64,000 nucleotides of DNA, from contig OW568880.1 in NCBI GenBank assembly GCA_938743325.2, positions 372,001 through 436,000 of the forward strand, given 5' to 3'. The DNA comes from Pycnococcus provasolii. Taxonomy: Eukaryota > Chlorophyta > Pseudoscourfieldiophyceae > Pseudoscourfieldiales > Pycnococcaceae. The notes under the pieces were generated by a model. The model ran no database searches, was not told the origin of the DNA, and was given only the letters and a program-made list of their open reading frames with translations. Below are positions 29,484-39,569 of this stretch, piece by piece (position 1 is the first letter of the stretch; each line of letters begins with the position of its first letter). Both the position numbers and the translations under genes were made by a program.

Positions 29484-31101
29484 ACCAACTCCCAGTTAAC
29501 TATGAGTATGAGTACCAGCTCTGAACTGAACTGTATTCTATTTCAGACTGACTGGCAGGTTCTTAAGAAGTGACAAGGTAAAATAAAACAAGACGTGGAT
29601 AAGTTTACGACACGAAGTACGAGTTAGATAAGAAATGGAGATACGAGCTGTCTGTCGCCTGCAGAGATATGTTTTTTCGGACGGACAAAGAAAGAAAAGT
29701 CTTGTAAAGTACCGGGTAGCTCTTTCGAGCTCCTGAGAACGGGAACGCCGAGAACTGGGACGGTCCAGCCTTGTCGAGCTGTCAGTCTGTGCACTGGTGT
29801 CTCAGGGACAGGGGAGAATCGCTGAGGTGCACAGCGAGCGAGCACCCGGCCGGACCCCCTCCGAGCCTCTCCTCCGAGATCGCTTTCCCCCTCAGGAGCT
29901 CCTTCCTCCTCCTCCTCCCGTCGCCCAGGGGGATCTGTCTCCCGAGTCCCGACCAGGTCTCCCGATAGGAGTCACGCACACGTGGGGATCCTCCGCTGAG
30001 AATATGGGGTGGGCGGTGATTATTACGATCGCACGGGCCCTGGCCCGGCCCCCGGGCTCGCCAACCGGCGTGTCGTCGTCACAACATGCTCAAGGTCCAA
30101 CGCCGAGCTCGAGCATGACAACGGCAAGGTCTTGCTAGGCCGGCAAGTAGTCACCGACGCAGATTGGTGGGGCAAGAAGTGGGCGTTTCACTTCGCAGAC
30201 GAAGAGAGCGGAGCAAGGTATGCGCACGTCAGCCGATGCGATTGGGGCTCCGAAGTCGATCGCTGAAGAGAAGCAGAGCGAGACCTTGGAGGTTTGGATA
30301 GCGCAGGCAAAGCGAGAACTCAAAAGGAAGCAACAAGCGAAATCTTCTTTCAAAGAAGATACCTTAAGCACTCTTACTACCTTAAGGTCTCCTCGCTCGG
30401 GCGGGGGCCGGGGGGGCCGGTGAGGATCTTCTCTGGCGGATAGTCGCGCCCGGAACTTGGCCATCGCGAGGCGCCTGCGGTGGCACCGCAGGACGTGAAA
30501 TGCCTTCTCGCGCACTCGCGGGTGCACATTTCGCTTGTTAGCGACATGCTCGAGCACATGCTCCAAGGCGCGCTCAACATGCACATCCCGTTGGGCAACG
30601 AGTCGCAATCCAGCCTCCGTTTGAAACAACAGTGCTTAGGCCGTCGTCGTCGTATTCGTCGCGGCGACTTCCACGACACGCGGAGCGTCATTGTAGCGAC
30701 GTGATGCGGGCGCGGCACACGCGAGCTGCCGAGTCGCGCATCCACCTCCTCCTCCGGTACTCCCAACATCGAGCAATACATCACTCGTTGACGGTAGCAG
30801 ATGACGTCGGGGTCCTGGATGAAGTACTTCTCGTTGTAGTCATGAAGAGCTGACTGCACGTAGTCCGGGAGGGGGTCGCTGAGCACGCCAAACGAAATAC
30901 GTCGTTGTTGGCGTTACGTTGCCAGTAGTCGGGTGCCAGTACTCGTGCGTCCCGCGCCAACGGCGCCATGGATTTCTTCCCAAAACATGAATGAAGTCCG
31001 TCACATGAATGGTGGGCCCCACCCAAACTGTTTAGGTCGAGGGATCCCACCATATGTGTCCAACCGGCATCCCCAAGAGGAGTTCGGAGTTCCCCCCAGG
31101 T

Positions 31102-31132
<31 letters not shown>

Positions 31133-31262
31133 CAGTCTGAGGTGGCGGCGGCTCTGTTTTGCTTTTTTCGTCACATCACATCAACCTGTTACCACGTCGT
31201 GGTTGCGTTGCTTACTCTTCTTCTTCTTCTAGACGATACTCTCGAAGGTATCATCAACAAGG
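29484..31262. other. 1.8-kb gene-poor region with decayed coding fragments
   Basis: No intact gene. Protein-like open stretches exist on the + strand near 30009-30420 and on the minus strand over about 30135-31050, in several frames. I cannot match them to a family. G/C runs occur at 30038-30056 and 30400-30420, and a run of 28 C at 31102-31129. The composition suggests an old insertion, possibly of virus-like or retroelement origin; treat as a fossil. Confidence 0.35.
31102..31129. repeat. 28-base poly-C tract upstream of NEP1
   Basis: Uninterrupted run of C on the + strand, 134-161 bases before the NEP1 ATG. The opposite strand is poly-G, which can form quadruplexes. Confidence 0.9.
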
Positions 31263-32201
31263 ATGAAGCGTAAGTCTCGCGACGTCGTGGATGACGTGCC
31301 TGAGTTGTCGCTTGATGAGGAGGAGTCGCTTGATGATGAGGATTTGTCGGAGTCGCTGGAGGATGGCGATGGTGGTGGTGGCGATGGTGGTGGTGGTGGT
31401 GACGACGACGACGATGATTCTGGTTCTGGTTCTGATTCTGATTCGGAGGAGGACGACGATGATGACGACGACGACGTCGACGCGCTCGACGTGCCGTCGA
31501 CGGCGAACGGAGGAGGAGCAGGTGCAAGCGCATCCCAGCAAGTGCCGCGCGGAATCAGTGGACAAGGAAAGGTGGTGTTCTGCCTCGAGAATGCGTCGCT
31601 CGAAACGGCAAAGGTGGGAAAGGGATACCAGCTCCTGAACTGCGACGACCACGCGACTTTTCTCAAGCGGCATAAGCGTGACCCGAGCGACTACCGACCT
31701 GATATCGTGCACCAAACGCTTCTACAGATACTCGACAGCCCCCTGAACAAGGCTGGGCGCGTCAGCGCGGTTTACGTGCACACACAGAAGAACGTGCTCA
31801 TCAGCGTCAACCCATCTATACGCATTCCACGCACGTTCAAGCGCTTCTGCGGTCTCATGGTGCAGCTGCTGCAGAAACTGTCCATCCGCGCCTCCAACGG
31901 ACCAGACAAACTGCTCAAGGTGATCAAGCACCCCATCACCAAGCACCTGCCCGTCAACGTGCCTCGCGTTGGGTTCTCCTTCTCGTCGGAGACAATCGTG
32001 CGCTTCCAGGACTACGTCACGTCGCAGAAGAAGAGGCTTGACAGCGCGGGCATCGTGTACGTTCTTGGAGCCATGGCGCACGGAAAGATTGACATGAGCT
32101 ACACGGACACGCACGTATCAGTATCCGAATATCCACTCTCTGCCGCGTACTGCGCATCGCGCATCACCAATGCGATGGAAAACATTTGGAATATCGTGTA
32201 A
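31263..32201 (+). CDS. EMG1: 18S rRNA pseudouridine N1-methyltransferase NEP1/EMG1
   Basis: 312 residues. The first 95 are an acidic D/E/G/S extension, as in other nucleolar proteins. The rest is the SPOUT-class Nep1 fold: VVFCLENASLETAKVGKGYQ, LLNCDDH, YRPDIVHQTLLQILDSPLNK, VYVHTQKNVLISVNPSIRIP, RTFKRFCGLMVQLLQKLSIR and LLKVIKHPITKHLP. It methylates the hypermodified pseudouridine of small-subunit rRNA and is a ribosome biogenesis factor. Its stop is 31 bases from that of the convergent RPC4-like gene. Confidence 0.96.
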   Translation: MKRKSRDVVDDVPELSLDEEESLDDEDLSESLEDGDGGGGDGGGGGDDDDDDSGSGSDSDSEEDDDDDDDDVDALDVPSTANGGGAGASASQQVPRGISGQGKVVFCLENASLETAKVGKGYQLLNCDDHATFLKRHKRDPSDYRPDIVHQTLLQILDSPLNKAGRVSAVYVHTQKNVLISVNPSIRIPRTFKRFCGLMVQLLQKLSIRASNGPDKLLKVIKHPITKHLPVNVPRVGFSFSSETIVRFQDYVTSQKKRLDSAGIVYVLGAMAHGKIDMSYTDTHVSVSEYPLSAAYCASRITNAMENIWNIV

Positions 32202-32232
32202 ATTTTGCAACAATTTTATTACATTGGAATTT

Positions 32233-33804
32233 TCACATGTCCATCATGTCATCGTCACGCTGAGCATCCTCGAATGCAAGCGCGTGTTCGACGTTAAACT
32301 CAGCCGACGCGCGTATGTCAATCGCGCCGTAAATCCGTCCCTCGCCAACGGTTTGGCCTGCTATGTCCGCAGCGGTAGCAGCCTCACCTCGCGCCGCATT
32401 CGTGAAAAGGACGAGGTCCTGAGCGCTCGTCTGCTCGATGAGAGACGGCGTAATATCGAAGCAGCATTGGTCAAGCCACATCGTCACCTTTCCAGATTTG
32501 TGGACGTCCAGTCGCATGCCCTCAAGCCGCACGCCGCCAGGAGGCTCGCCGGCATCGAAAGCTTCCGCAGATGGTGGTCCCGAAGATGCCGAGGCTGCGC
32601 GGCGCTGCGCTTCCATCTCGACCATGGCAAAGGCTGGGATGTGCAGGAGGAACGCGGGAGTTCCATCTGCGCCAGGTGCGTCATCAGTGGAAATGTGCAG
32701 GCGATGGGCAGGGTCGTCAATCGACGGGCGTACGCCACGTGGGGGCATGTCGTGCAAGCTCTCCAGCTTGTGCATGGGAACAGTCGACGGGTACGTCCGA
32801 GCCTTTGGAGCATCCGCCTCCTGCGCATTGGGAGCCTCGTCCCATTCGAGGAGCTGTGCCGGATCCAGCTTCGTCTTTTTGCTCTCCTTCTTCTTATCAC
32901 TCGGCGGCGGTGGTGGTATCGGCACCATGTCCTCGTCGTCGTCGAAGTTGCCGTTGTTGTCGTGGTCGTCAACAGGTCCCAGCGACGGCGGCGGTGGGAT
33001 GACAGGCAATCCATCCCTCTCTGTCTTGATGCCCGGCATGGACGACGCAGCTTTGGAACCACCCCCGCCCGCACGCGCTCCACGCCGCGGAGGCGGTGGA
33101 GCAGGTGGTAGGAGTGCTGTTGCCGAAGCTTCGGCCCCTCCTCGCCCCGCACTCCCTTTGCGGCTGCCTGACCCGCGACCACCGCCAGCGGAACCGGACG
33201 CGCCGGCAGCACGTCCTGGACTCAGCTGTTCCGAACGCTGTGCACGACTCTCTCTACTCGCGACGAGATCGTTATACGTTCGCGGCCTGACGTTCTTCTT
33301 GATGCACCTCGCGATTCTGTCCTCGCGCACCTCGCGCGCTTCGTGTAATAGGAGAAGCAAGTCCATTGCGTCGCTCTCGAGGAGCTTGTCTGTTTTCGAC
33401 GCTTTCCAAGCTTCATCCTCAGCGTGCGCTCTGTCGCGAGCCTGTACGGCGACGTTGTCTGGTGCGACAACATCGGCGGCGCCTAGCTGCGCCGCGCGAC
33501 CTCGTGGTGAAGCACCTCCAGTCGTCGCACCTGCGGCTGCGCCTCGTCCCCTCCCTGCTGCCGCTGTTCCCGCCCTCCTTCCGGCGCTTTTCGACGGGCG
33601 GAACGTTCCACGCGTTTGTCCTTGTGTTGGTGATGTGGTGGCGGCGGAGGCGGCGGCGGCGGCGGGTGTTGTTGGTTGTGTTTGCGGTCGCGCGTTGCTG
33701 TTGAGACTTCGAAATCCGCGAACAGGCTGTGAGATGGACCCGAGTCGTTTGGAAGGCTTTGTTGTCGCAGCAGGCGCCGGCGGCTTGGTGTCGTCGTCCG
33801 CCAT
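32233..33804 (-). CDS. RNA polymerase III subunit RPC4-like protein
   Basis: 523 residues from the ATG ending at 33804. The C-terminal 130 residues resemble RPC4 (POLR3D/Rpc53): RLEGMRLDVHKSGKVTMWLD, then CFDITPSLIEQ, a short polar stretch and VGEGRIYGAIDI leading to an acidic end, matching the family's conserved HKSG dimerisation region. The N-terminal 300 residues are basic and disordered (G, R, A and P), as in RPC4 of other eukaryotes. It would pair with an RPC5-like subunit in a TFIIF-like subcomplex. The N-terminal half alone would not be identifiable. Confidence 0.68.
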   Translation of the reverse strand: MADDDTKPPAPAATTKPSKRLGSISQPVRGFRSLNSNARPQTQPTTPAAAAASAATTSPTQGQTRGTFRPSKSAGRRAGTAAAGRGRGAAAGATTGGASPRGRAAQLGAADVVAPDNVAVQARDRAHAEDEAWKASKTDKLLESDAMDLLLLLHEAREVREDRIARCIKKNVRPRTYNDLVASRESRAQRSEQLSPGRAAGASGSAGGGRGSGSRKGSAGRGGAEASATALLPPAPPPPRRGARAGGGGSKAASSMPGIKTERDGLPVIPPPPSLGPVDDHDNNGNFDDDEDMVPIPPPPPSDKKKESKKTKLDPAQLLEWDEAPNAQEADAPKARTYPSTVPMHKLESLHDMPPRGVRPSIDDPAHRLHISTDDAPGADGTPAFLLHIPAFAMVEMEAQRRAASASSGPPSAEAFDAGEPPGGVRLEGMRLDVHKSGKVTMWLDQCCFDITPSLIEQTSAQDLVLFTNAARGEAATAADIAGQTVGEGRIYGAIDIRASAEFNVEHALAFEDAQRDDDMMDM

Positions 33805-35565
33805 CGAATGGTAAGGCAATCTAATCTGTGCAAAAGTTTTGTATGTTTTATGGGTTTTTGTTGACGTGAGTTTCTAAGAGTGACAGAAATTTCACCTCAA
33901 CCTCCAAAACCAAACCACCAAACAACAACGCGTGTTTGTGCTGTTGACGTGTCCGGCCGCCTACTTCCGAGAAGATCAACCGCACGTGTCGAAACTCCGT
34001 TCGAGGCGGTGCCCGGAATAGGTGAAATGCGGCCAGTAACTGTGAGTTGCTATTATTCCGTGTATGCTCGGAGACAAAGCCGCTTATCAAGCTATCGTAG
34101 CAAGGCATACCGGTGGTAGCAAGCTGAAGCAAAGCGGCTTGTTCCTGAATAGGCAGGCGAGCACCACGGGAACACCGGTAACATGAAACATGAAACATGA
34201 AACGACTCTCAGGAATGCGTCATCCAAACCAACGCGTCGCATGGAACCAACGCGTCGCACCAAATCATGAGAACATAAAAGCACACATCAAGCATAACAT
34301 CAAACCATACCACGACCAACCACAACACCAACCACGACGTACGTACCTAAATCAAAGATACGAAACAGTACACTATGCACCAACGCAAAAGTCACAAGTT
34401 TGTCAGCAGTGCAGCTGTTGGTACAACAATGAAATGAGCAAAACTCCGCTCCGATGCGGCGGCGGCGCCGGACGGGAGTAGGACTCCGCCGAAGTCCGAA
34501 CGGGTTCGAAGACGCGCTGCGCTGCCAGTTCGGGGTTGGTAACCCTAGTTCTTGGGCCGGGGGTCCGATGCAGGTCAGCCCCTTCCGGCCACCTTTAGTA
34601 GGTAGGCCCTGACTCGAAACGAAAAACGGCGATGAGCGTCACTGCAAGTGTCCCAGAGCCAATCGGTCGACGTGGCGTGTTACCCTGTGCAGAGAAACTC
34701 ACCGTGCTCGATGTCCTTGAAGAGCTCGAGGTACGCGCCGTGGTGCGACGCACGAATACGACAGTTCCGGTTTTCACCGGTACCCCAAGCTAGCCGCAAG
34801 GTGCGGTCCGAAACGCGCAGGGAGACAGAACTTGTTCTCCGTCAGGCGGATAACATCGCCCTTAGTCAGCAGGTGCTCCAAAACCTCGTGCGAATCTCCG
34901 CTGACTTTCCCCTTCCACTCCATCAACCTGCGGTACTTCGTCGTCAGCGAGAACTTCGTCGGTCGTCGCACGACGGCCACGATCTTGCGAGTACCGACGT
35001 ACTTCAGACCAACACCTTTCACACCTTCTTGTCGAGCGGTCACCCACCTCTCGCCAGGCTTTTAGGGCGCATGCGAGACAACTCGTCCAGGTGATACCAA
35101 TCCACCAAGGCAGCAATGAACGCGTACAAGAGCACAACGCCGTGTGGGCAAACCACCAAAAACACTCCCGGGCTTAACAGCCTGCGCACTTCGCGTACCA
35201 CCACGTTGTGGCGTTGACGGTTGCGCACCTTGCGCACCACGTTGCAACGTTGCCGGTTGCGCGCCTTGCGTACCTTGCGCACTACGTTGCGTCGTTGCGC
35301 GCGAAGAAGTCGTCGTCGCAGAGCCGCTTCGTCGCAAGGGGCCCGTTTTTTTTCCCAACGACACACCATTCGATTAACGACGTATCCCCACCCAACCGGG
35401 GGGGGGGGGGAACAACAGATTCCGACTGGGAATTTATGCATTCCATTCCCGCGCGCGCCTCTTTGGTACTGTATTTGCCTTCGCGTTCGCCAACATTCGC
35501 GAAATTTCGCGTTCGCCAAACCATCCATTCAGAAACAGCAGTATGCTTGCGTGAGTGATAGCCTA
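33805..35565. other. 1.76-kb divergent intergenic region, unassigned fragments
   Basis: On the minus strand near 34595-35043 there is protein-like sequence (VGTRKIVAVVRRPTKF, LTKGDVIRLTENKFCLP) I cannot assign; it is not a whole gene. At about 35160-35300 lies an imperfect tandem repeat of GTTGCGCACCTTGCGC-like units. A 13-base poly-G run (35398-35410) stands 156-168 bases before the APE2-like ATG. CCAACGCGTCGCA is repeated at about 34230-34260. Confidence 0.35.
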
Positions 35566-37452
35566 ATGCCTGCTCGCCCTTCATCTCGTAACCGTCTGTA
35601 CGTGTGCAGCTGGAACGTCGCGTCCTGGCCCACCTGCTCTCGTGAAATCATCTCTCATCACTCGTCGTTACACGTGTGGCTTTCACGTCACGCCTTTGAC
35701 ATCCTGTGCCTCCAAGAAGTGAAGACGCGTCACTGTGTTCTCGAAACCTCGCCGCAACTCACTCTATCAGGCCAGGGCTCTCCGGTCGGAGACTCCTATG
35801 ACACGTTCTGGGCGCCGAATCGAACGAAAACTAACGGAGGAGGTGACTCGGGATTCAACGGTGTTGCCACAATCGCAAGAAAAGGATTAACAAAACGAGC
35901 GTGCGCAACGCCACTGCTTGACGAAAACGACCAGCCGGACGAAGAACTCAACGCAGAAGGAAGGTGCATCATGACGGACCACGGCACGTTCGTCCTATTC
36001 AACGTGTACGTGCCCGCAGGACAGGGAAGTGAGCGCGCGCCGCGAAAAATGCGTTTTCTAAGGGCACTGCGAAGGGCGATGCAACACGCTCGCAGGACAC
36101 GCCGCGTTCCTGTGATTCTCGCGGGAGACATGAACATCGCAAGACTACCCAAGGACGTGAGCTGGAAGTGGAGACTCATGTGCTGCGACGACGTGTGGGG
36201 CAAGTCGAAAGAAACCAGCCCCGCGCTCGCGACGCTGCCGCCCCAGGTCGCAGAAGCGGTGTGGCGTGCGAAACCTGCGGTGGAGGCGGCGCTCGCTTCG
36301 AAGGAAGTTAGCTTCGTGCCAGGCAAGAAGTCTGGCAATGCGCAGCAATACGCGCGCGCCGATGATTCGTACGTCGTACGCGTGCCGACCCCAGCTGGAG
36401 GACGTGTCACGGTCGGAAACAAGTTCGACTCGGAGGAGGAGGTGAACGCGCGGTTGTCACGCATGGAAAGAGTCGTGCCCGATGCCATCGAAGGCAACGC
36501 GCCACTGATGATATGGCCGCCGAATGTTCTCGCGATCAATCACCTAGCTACGCTGCTACAGGCTGCCGGTGTAATTCTCACAGAAGCACAGCAGACTGCA
36601 ATGTCGAATAGTGCCGGAAGGTCGTACAGTGCACCGTGCTTTCAAAGCTTCTTCAACGACGCGCTGCTGGGAGAAGATCGCATGGTGGACACGTTCAGTG
36701 AGCTGCACCCAAAGTCAGTCGATCGCTTTACCTGTTGGGAGCAGTACAAGAACAGCCGCTATATCAACGAAGGTGCTCGGATTGACTACATCGTCGTGGA
36801 TAAGGAAATCTTCCAGGCGGCGCGAACGGCAGGTGTGCCCCTTCCGTGCGCATCCACTTCTCGAGAGTGCACCGGTGAGGCTGCCAAGAATGCATGTCTA
36901 GGACGCACGCAAGCCGGCGAGCAGTACCAGCCAGCCCCATTCGAGGGAGGTGGCATGCCCGAGCCTCCCACCAAGTGTCTTGAGCAGCAGTTTCGAGATG
37001 CCACGACAGGTATCGTGTACATGCCCCCGCACTTCTCAGACCACGTCGCGGTCACGCTCTTACTTGAATGGGATGATCCGCGTGGTGAAGGTGGCGTGGA
37101 AGGAGCGTGGCGCGGACCATTGCCCGGTTCGATCGCGCTCGAGTCAGATGCAGCCACGCGCATGGCACAGCCACACAAAACACACAGGAGCATCCGCGAC
37201 ATGTTCGCAGCGGCGGCGAGCACGGGCACGCGCAAACCTTCCGTCTCCTCGCAGAGTGCCAAGCCTACCCATCCATCAAGTTCCCCTCCAGGTGGAGTTG
37301 GAGCACGCGCTAAGCCCACACCATCCGGGGTTGGAGCACGCGCAAAGCCTGCCCCACCGACAGCTGCTGCAAGCAAACCTGGCGCTCGCAAATCTGGCAT
37401 TGCCGCGATGTTCAAGGCGCACGAGGCAAAACGCACACGACACGAGGAGTGA
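35566..37452 (+). CDS. APE2-like AP endonuclease/exonuclease III family protein
   Basis: 628 residues from the ATG at 35566. The exonuclease III/EEP fold is clear: CSWNVASW (metal-site Asn), ILCLQEVKT (Glu), then the DMNIA (D-x-N) motif after PVILAGDMNIA, and the closing FSDHVAVTLLLEW with the catalytic DH pair. A large insertion (about 36180-36640) with a GGGRV-type low-complexity centre lengthens the domain. The C-terminal tail holds RSIRDMF and GIAAMF, possible PCNA-interacting motifs as in APE2, but no zinc-finger GRF domain. Likely acts in base-excision repair or single-strand break processing. Confidence 0.85.
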   Translation: MPARPSSRNRLYVCSWNVASWPTCSREIISHHSSLHVWLSRHAFDILCLQEVKTRHCVLETSPQLTLSGQGSPVGDSYDTFWAPNRTKTNGGGDSGFNGVATIARKGLTKRACATPLLDENDQPDEELNAEGRCIMTDHGTFVLFNVYVPAGQGSERAPRKMRFLRALRRAMQHARRTRRVPVILAGDMNIARLPKDVSWKWRLMCCDDVWGKSKETSPALATLPPQVAEAVWRAKPAVEAALASKEVSFVPGKKSGNAQQYARADDSYVVRVPTPAGGRVTVGNKFDSEEEVNARLSRMERVVPDAIEGNAPLMIWPPNVLAINHLATLLQAAGVILTEAQQTAMSNSAGRSYSAPCFQSFFNDALLGEDRMVDTFSELHPKSVDRFTCWEQYKNSRYINEGARIDYIVVDKEIFQAARTAGVPLPCASTSRECTGEAAKNACLGRTQAGEQYQPAPFEGGGMPEPPTKCLEQQFRDATTGIVYMPPHFSDHVAVTLLLEWDDPRGEGGVEGAWRGPLPGSIALESDAATRMAQPHKTHRSIRDMFAAAASTGTRKPSVSSQSAKPTHPSSSPPGGVGARAKPTPSGVGARAKPAPPTAAASKPGARKSGIAAMFKAHEAKRTRHEE

Positions 37453-37548
37453 TGATTTTGCTGTACAAGAATATTGTGTTACATCAACATTTACATTTGT
37501 TTTTGAAATATATTAACAGAGCGAGTTAAATATTGGTAATATTCCAAA

Positions 37549-39372
37549 TTACCTGGACTGCTGCTGCTCTTTCTCCTGCTGGACAATAGCAGCCCCGCGT
37601 GCCCGCGCATCGCGATAATGCAACCAGGTCGTCCACTCTTCGTCTGTCGGGTCACGACGCTTCACGTAAACGAGAAGTCGGCGCGCAAACTTGCTCTGGA
37701 GCACATCCTCGCAGTCGTGCAGTAGCTCCAGGCACACGTTCGCTGGCCGAGTGCTAGGCGTGTAGTCCTCACGCTGCACGGGCAAAAAACATACGAGGCG
37801 CGCGCCAACCCTCAGCAGATGCGCGGCGTTCCACAGCAGGTGCTCGAATGCTTCGTCCACCTCGCATCGAGACGTGGACACGGAGTGATTATCACCATAC
37901 TTTTGGCGATCCACATCCTTCGCTTCCACCTTGCGACTTCGCTCGCGCACGCCGTACGGAGGATCCGTGATGATTGCATCGAACAAGCCACGCGCGTTCC
38001 CGCGAAAGGGCAGGCGAGTGGCATCACCCTGACACAGCCCGACGGGTGGGCGCAATCCAGTGTCGCGGAAGTTGATCCAGGGCGACACCGCCAACTTCAA
38101 GCCACTCGACGACTCGTCCAGCAGCGGGAGTTCGCCGAGCTGACGAGCGAGTCTCTCCCTGTCCGCGGCGCTCTCTTGATACCCCTTCGCTTTCCCGCAC
38201 GCGCGCTCCTTGTCGCTGAGCGAGTCGTAAGCCTCGGGAGGTGCCCACACCTTGCCACTACCACGGAGCACGCGTCCGTCGATGTCGAATCCCATGGTGT
38301 GACCGCCGTGAAGGCTCACGGACAGCAGAATCGACGCCGTGCCTACGTACGGGTCGCAGACAAATGAGCCTGGCTTCACGAGCCCAAGGTTGGACATGAT
38401 GCACGCCATCTCGGCATTCATGCTGGTGTTTGCTATGTATCGTCGCTTGCTGACGGGCAGCACAGCATTCACCTGCTCGTTGCGACGGCTTTCGGCAACC
38501 ACCTTGCCTACAAACCAGTGGATGACACGAGGTGCTTCCTCATGCTGTCTTTGCTCCTGCGGCGTCGGCGTCGAGTCGTCCCCAGCAGATTCGCTTGCGA
38601 TGCGCATTCGTTCGAGTCTTCGTCTCGCGCGCTTTGGCATGTACTTCTCCTCCTTTGGCAGGATATTCGTCTTCGACAGGTCCATGGTCAGGCTATCCAC
38701 GACGACAACGGCGACAACGACGTCAGGCGCACTGAGCGCGACGGTCAAGTTGTCGAGCGCGCGCGTGTCTCGCACGACGCGTTCGATGGTGTCCATTCGT
38801 TCTTTGCGCGAAAGCTGTGCACCGTGCGAAATGATGTCGACGCGAAATGTCTTATGACTTTTGAGCGCATCGGGATGTGGTGTTGCACTGTTGATGGCTT
38901 CGTCGACGGACGCGCCGCTTCCCCAGACGTCGACGATGGTGTTTAGCAGCATAGCTCGTTGAGCCGCCTGCGCAGCTTCTTGTTCTGATTGGAACGGCAC
39001 GTAGTATACGGGTGCAGCGGCGCCCATGGGCGTGAGTGCGTCTGGTACGCGCGCTTTTAACTGATGAGCGGCATGTCTGTCAACGAGGTACGGCACACCA
39101 CGTTTTTGAGGTCCCGAGCAGGCTAACAAACGAGACGCGGCGTCCAAACAGTCGTAGTGCGTTGATGAAACTTCATCCGCAAGGGAACGAAGCTGTGACC
39201 CAGTAGAGCTACCCCCACGCGAACCATAATTTGCAGAACCACAACCCGCAGAACCAGAACCAGAATCAGGCGTACTTCCCACCAGGCTTCCCCGTGCTAA
39301 CGACAAAGTGCTAGCGAGTTCTGCTAAACTGAAGTCCCTGTGCGTGTGGTGGAACACGACCAGGTACGACAT
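37549..39372 (-). CDS. TRMT11: tRNA (guanine-10-N2)-methyltransferase catalytic subunit TRM11
   Basis: 607 residues from the ATG ending at 39372. N-terminal THUMP-like part starts MSYLVVFHHTHRDFSLAEL as in Trm11. The methyltransferase part has SKRRYIANTSMNAEMACIMS, VCDPYVGTASILLSVSLHGG (SAM-binding loop), GFDIDGRVLRG and the catalytic TDPPYGVRERS. Works with TRM112 in other eukaryotes to make m2G10 in tRNA. A low-complexity GSGSAGCGS insert lies after the first 35 residues. Upstream, G-rich words (39431-39492, including GGGGGGGG at 39485) occupy the promoter. Confidence 0.93.
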   Translation of the reverse strand: MSYLVVFHHTHRDFSLAELASTLSLARGSLVGSTPDSGSGSAGCGSANYGSRGGSSTGSQLRSLADEVSSTHYDCLDAASRLLACSGPQKRGVPYLVDRHAAHQLKARVPDALTPMGAAAPVYYVPFQSEQEAAQAAQRAMLLNTIVDVWGSGASVDEAINSATPHPDALKSHKTFRVDIISHGAQLSRKERMDTIERVVRDTRALDNLTVALSAPDVVVAVVVVDSLTMDLSKTNILPKEEKYMPKRARRRLERMRIASESAGDDSTPTPQEQRQHEEAPRVIHWFVGKVVAESRRNEQVNAVLPVSKRRYIANTSMNAEMACIMSNLGLVKPGSFVCDPYVGTASILLSVSLHGGHTMGFDIDGRVLRGSGKVWAPPEAYDSLSDKERACGKAKGYQESAADRERLARQLGELPLLDESSSGLKLAVSPWINFRDTGLRPPVGLCQGDATRLPFRGNARGLFDAIITDPPYGVRERSRKVEAKDVDRQKYGDNHSVSTSRCEVDEAFEHLLWNAAHLLRVGARLVCFLPVQREDYTPSTRPANVCLELLHDCEDVLQSKFARRLLVYVKRRDPTDEEWTTWLHYRDARARGAAIVQQEKEQQQSR

Positions 39373-39569
39373 GGCGTGATGGCGGCGGCGGATGGTATGG
39401 TACCAAATAATGGCTCGTTGCGATTTCGATTTGGGGGTTTAAACCTTCGGGGGATCCCAATCGATTGATTATTCGGGGTTCGGAGGGGGGGGTGGTTCTC
39501 ATTAAATTTTTTTCATTTTCTGTGCTGATACTCTATACACGTTAAACTTTACTCTTAGTTACTCTTAGT

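Noticed and set aside
32438-33814. A 458-codon + strand frame across the RPC4-like gene
   Set aside because: Antisense shadow: Ser/Pro/Gly-rich without any motif, whereas the minus strand carries the RPC4-type C-terminus.
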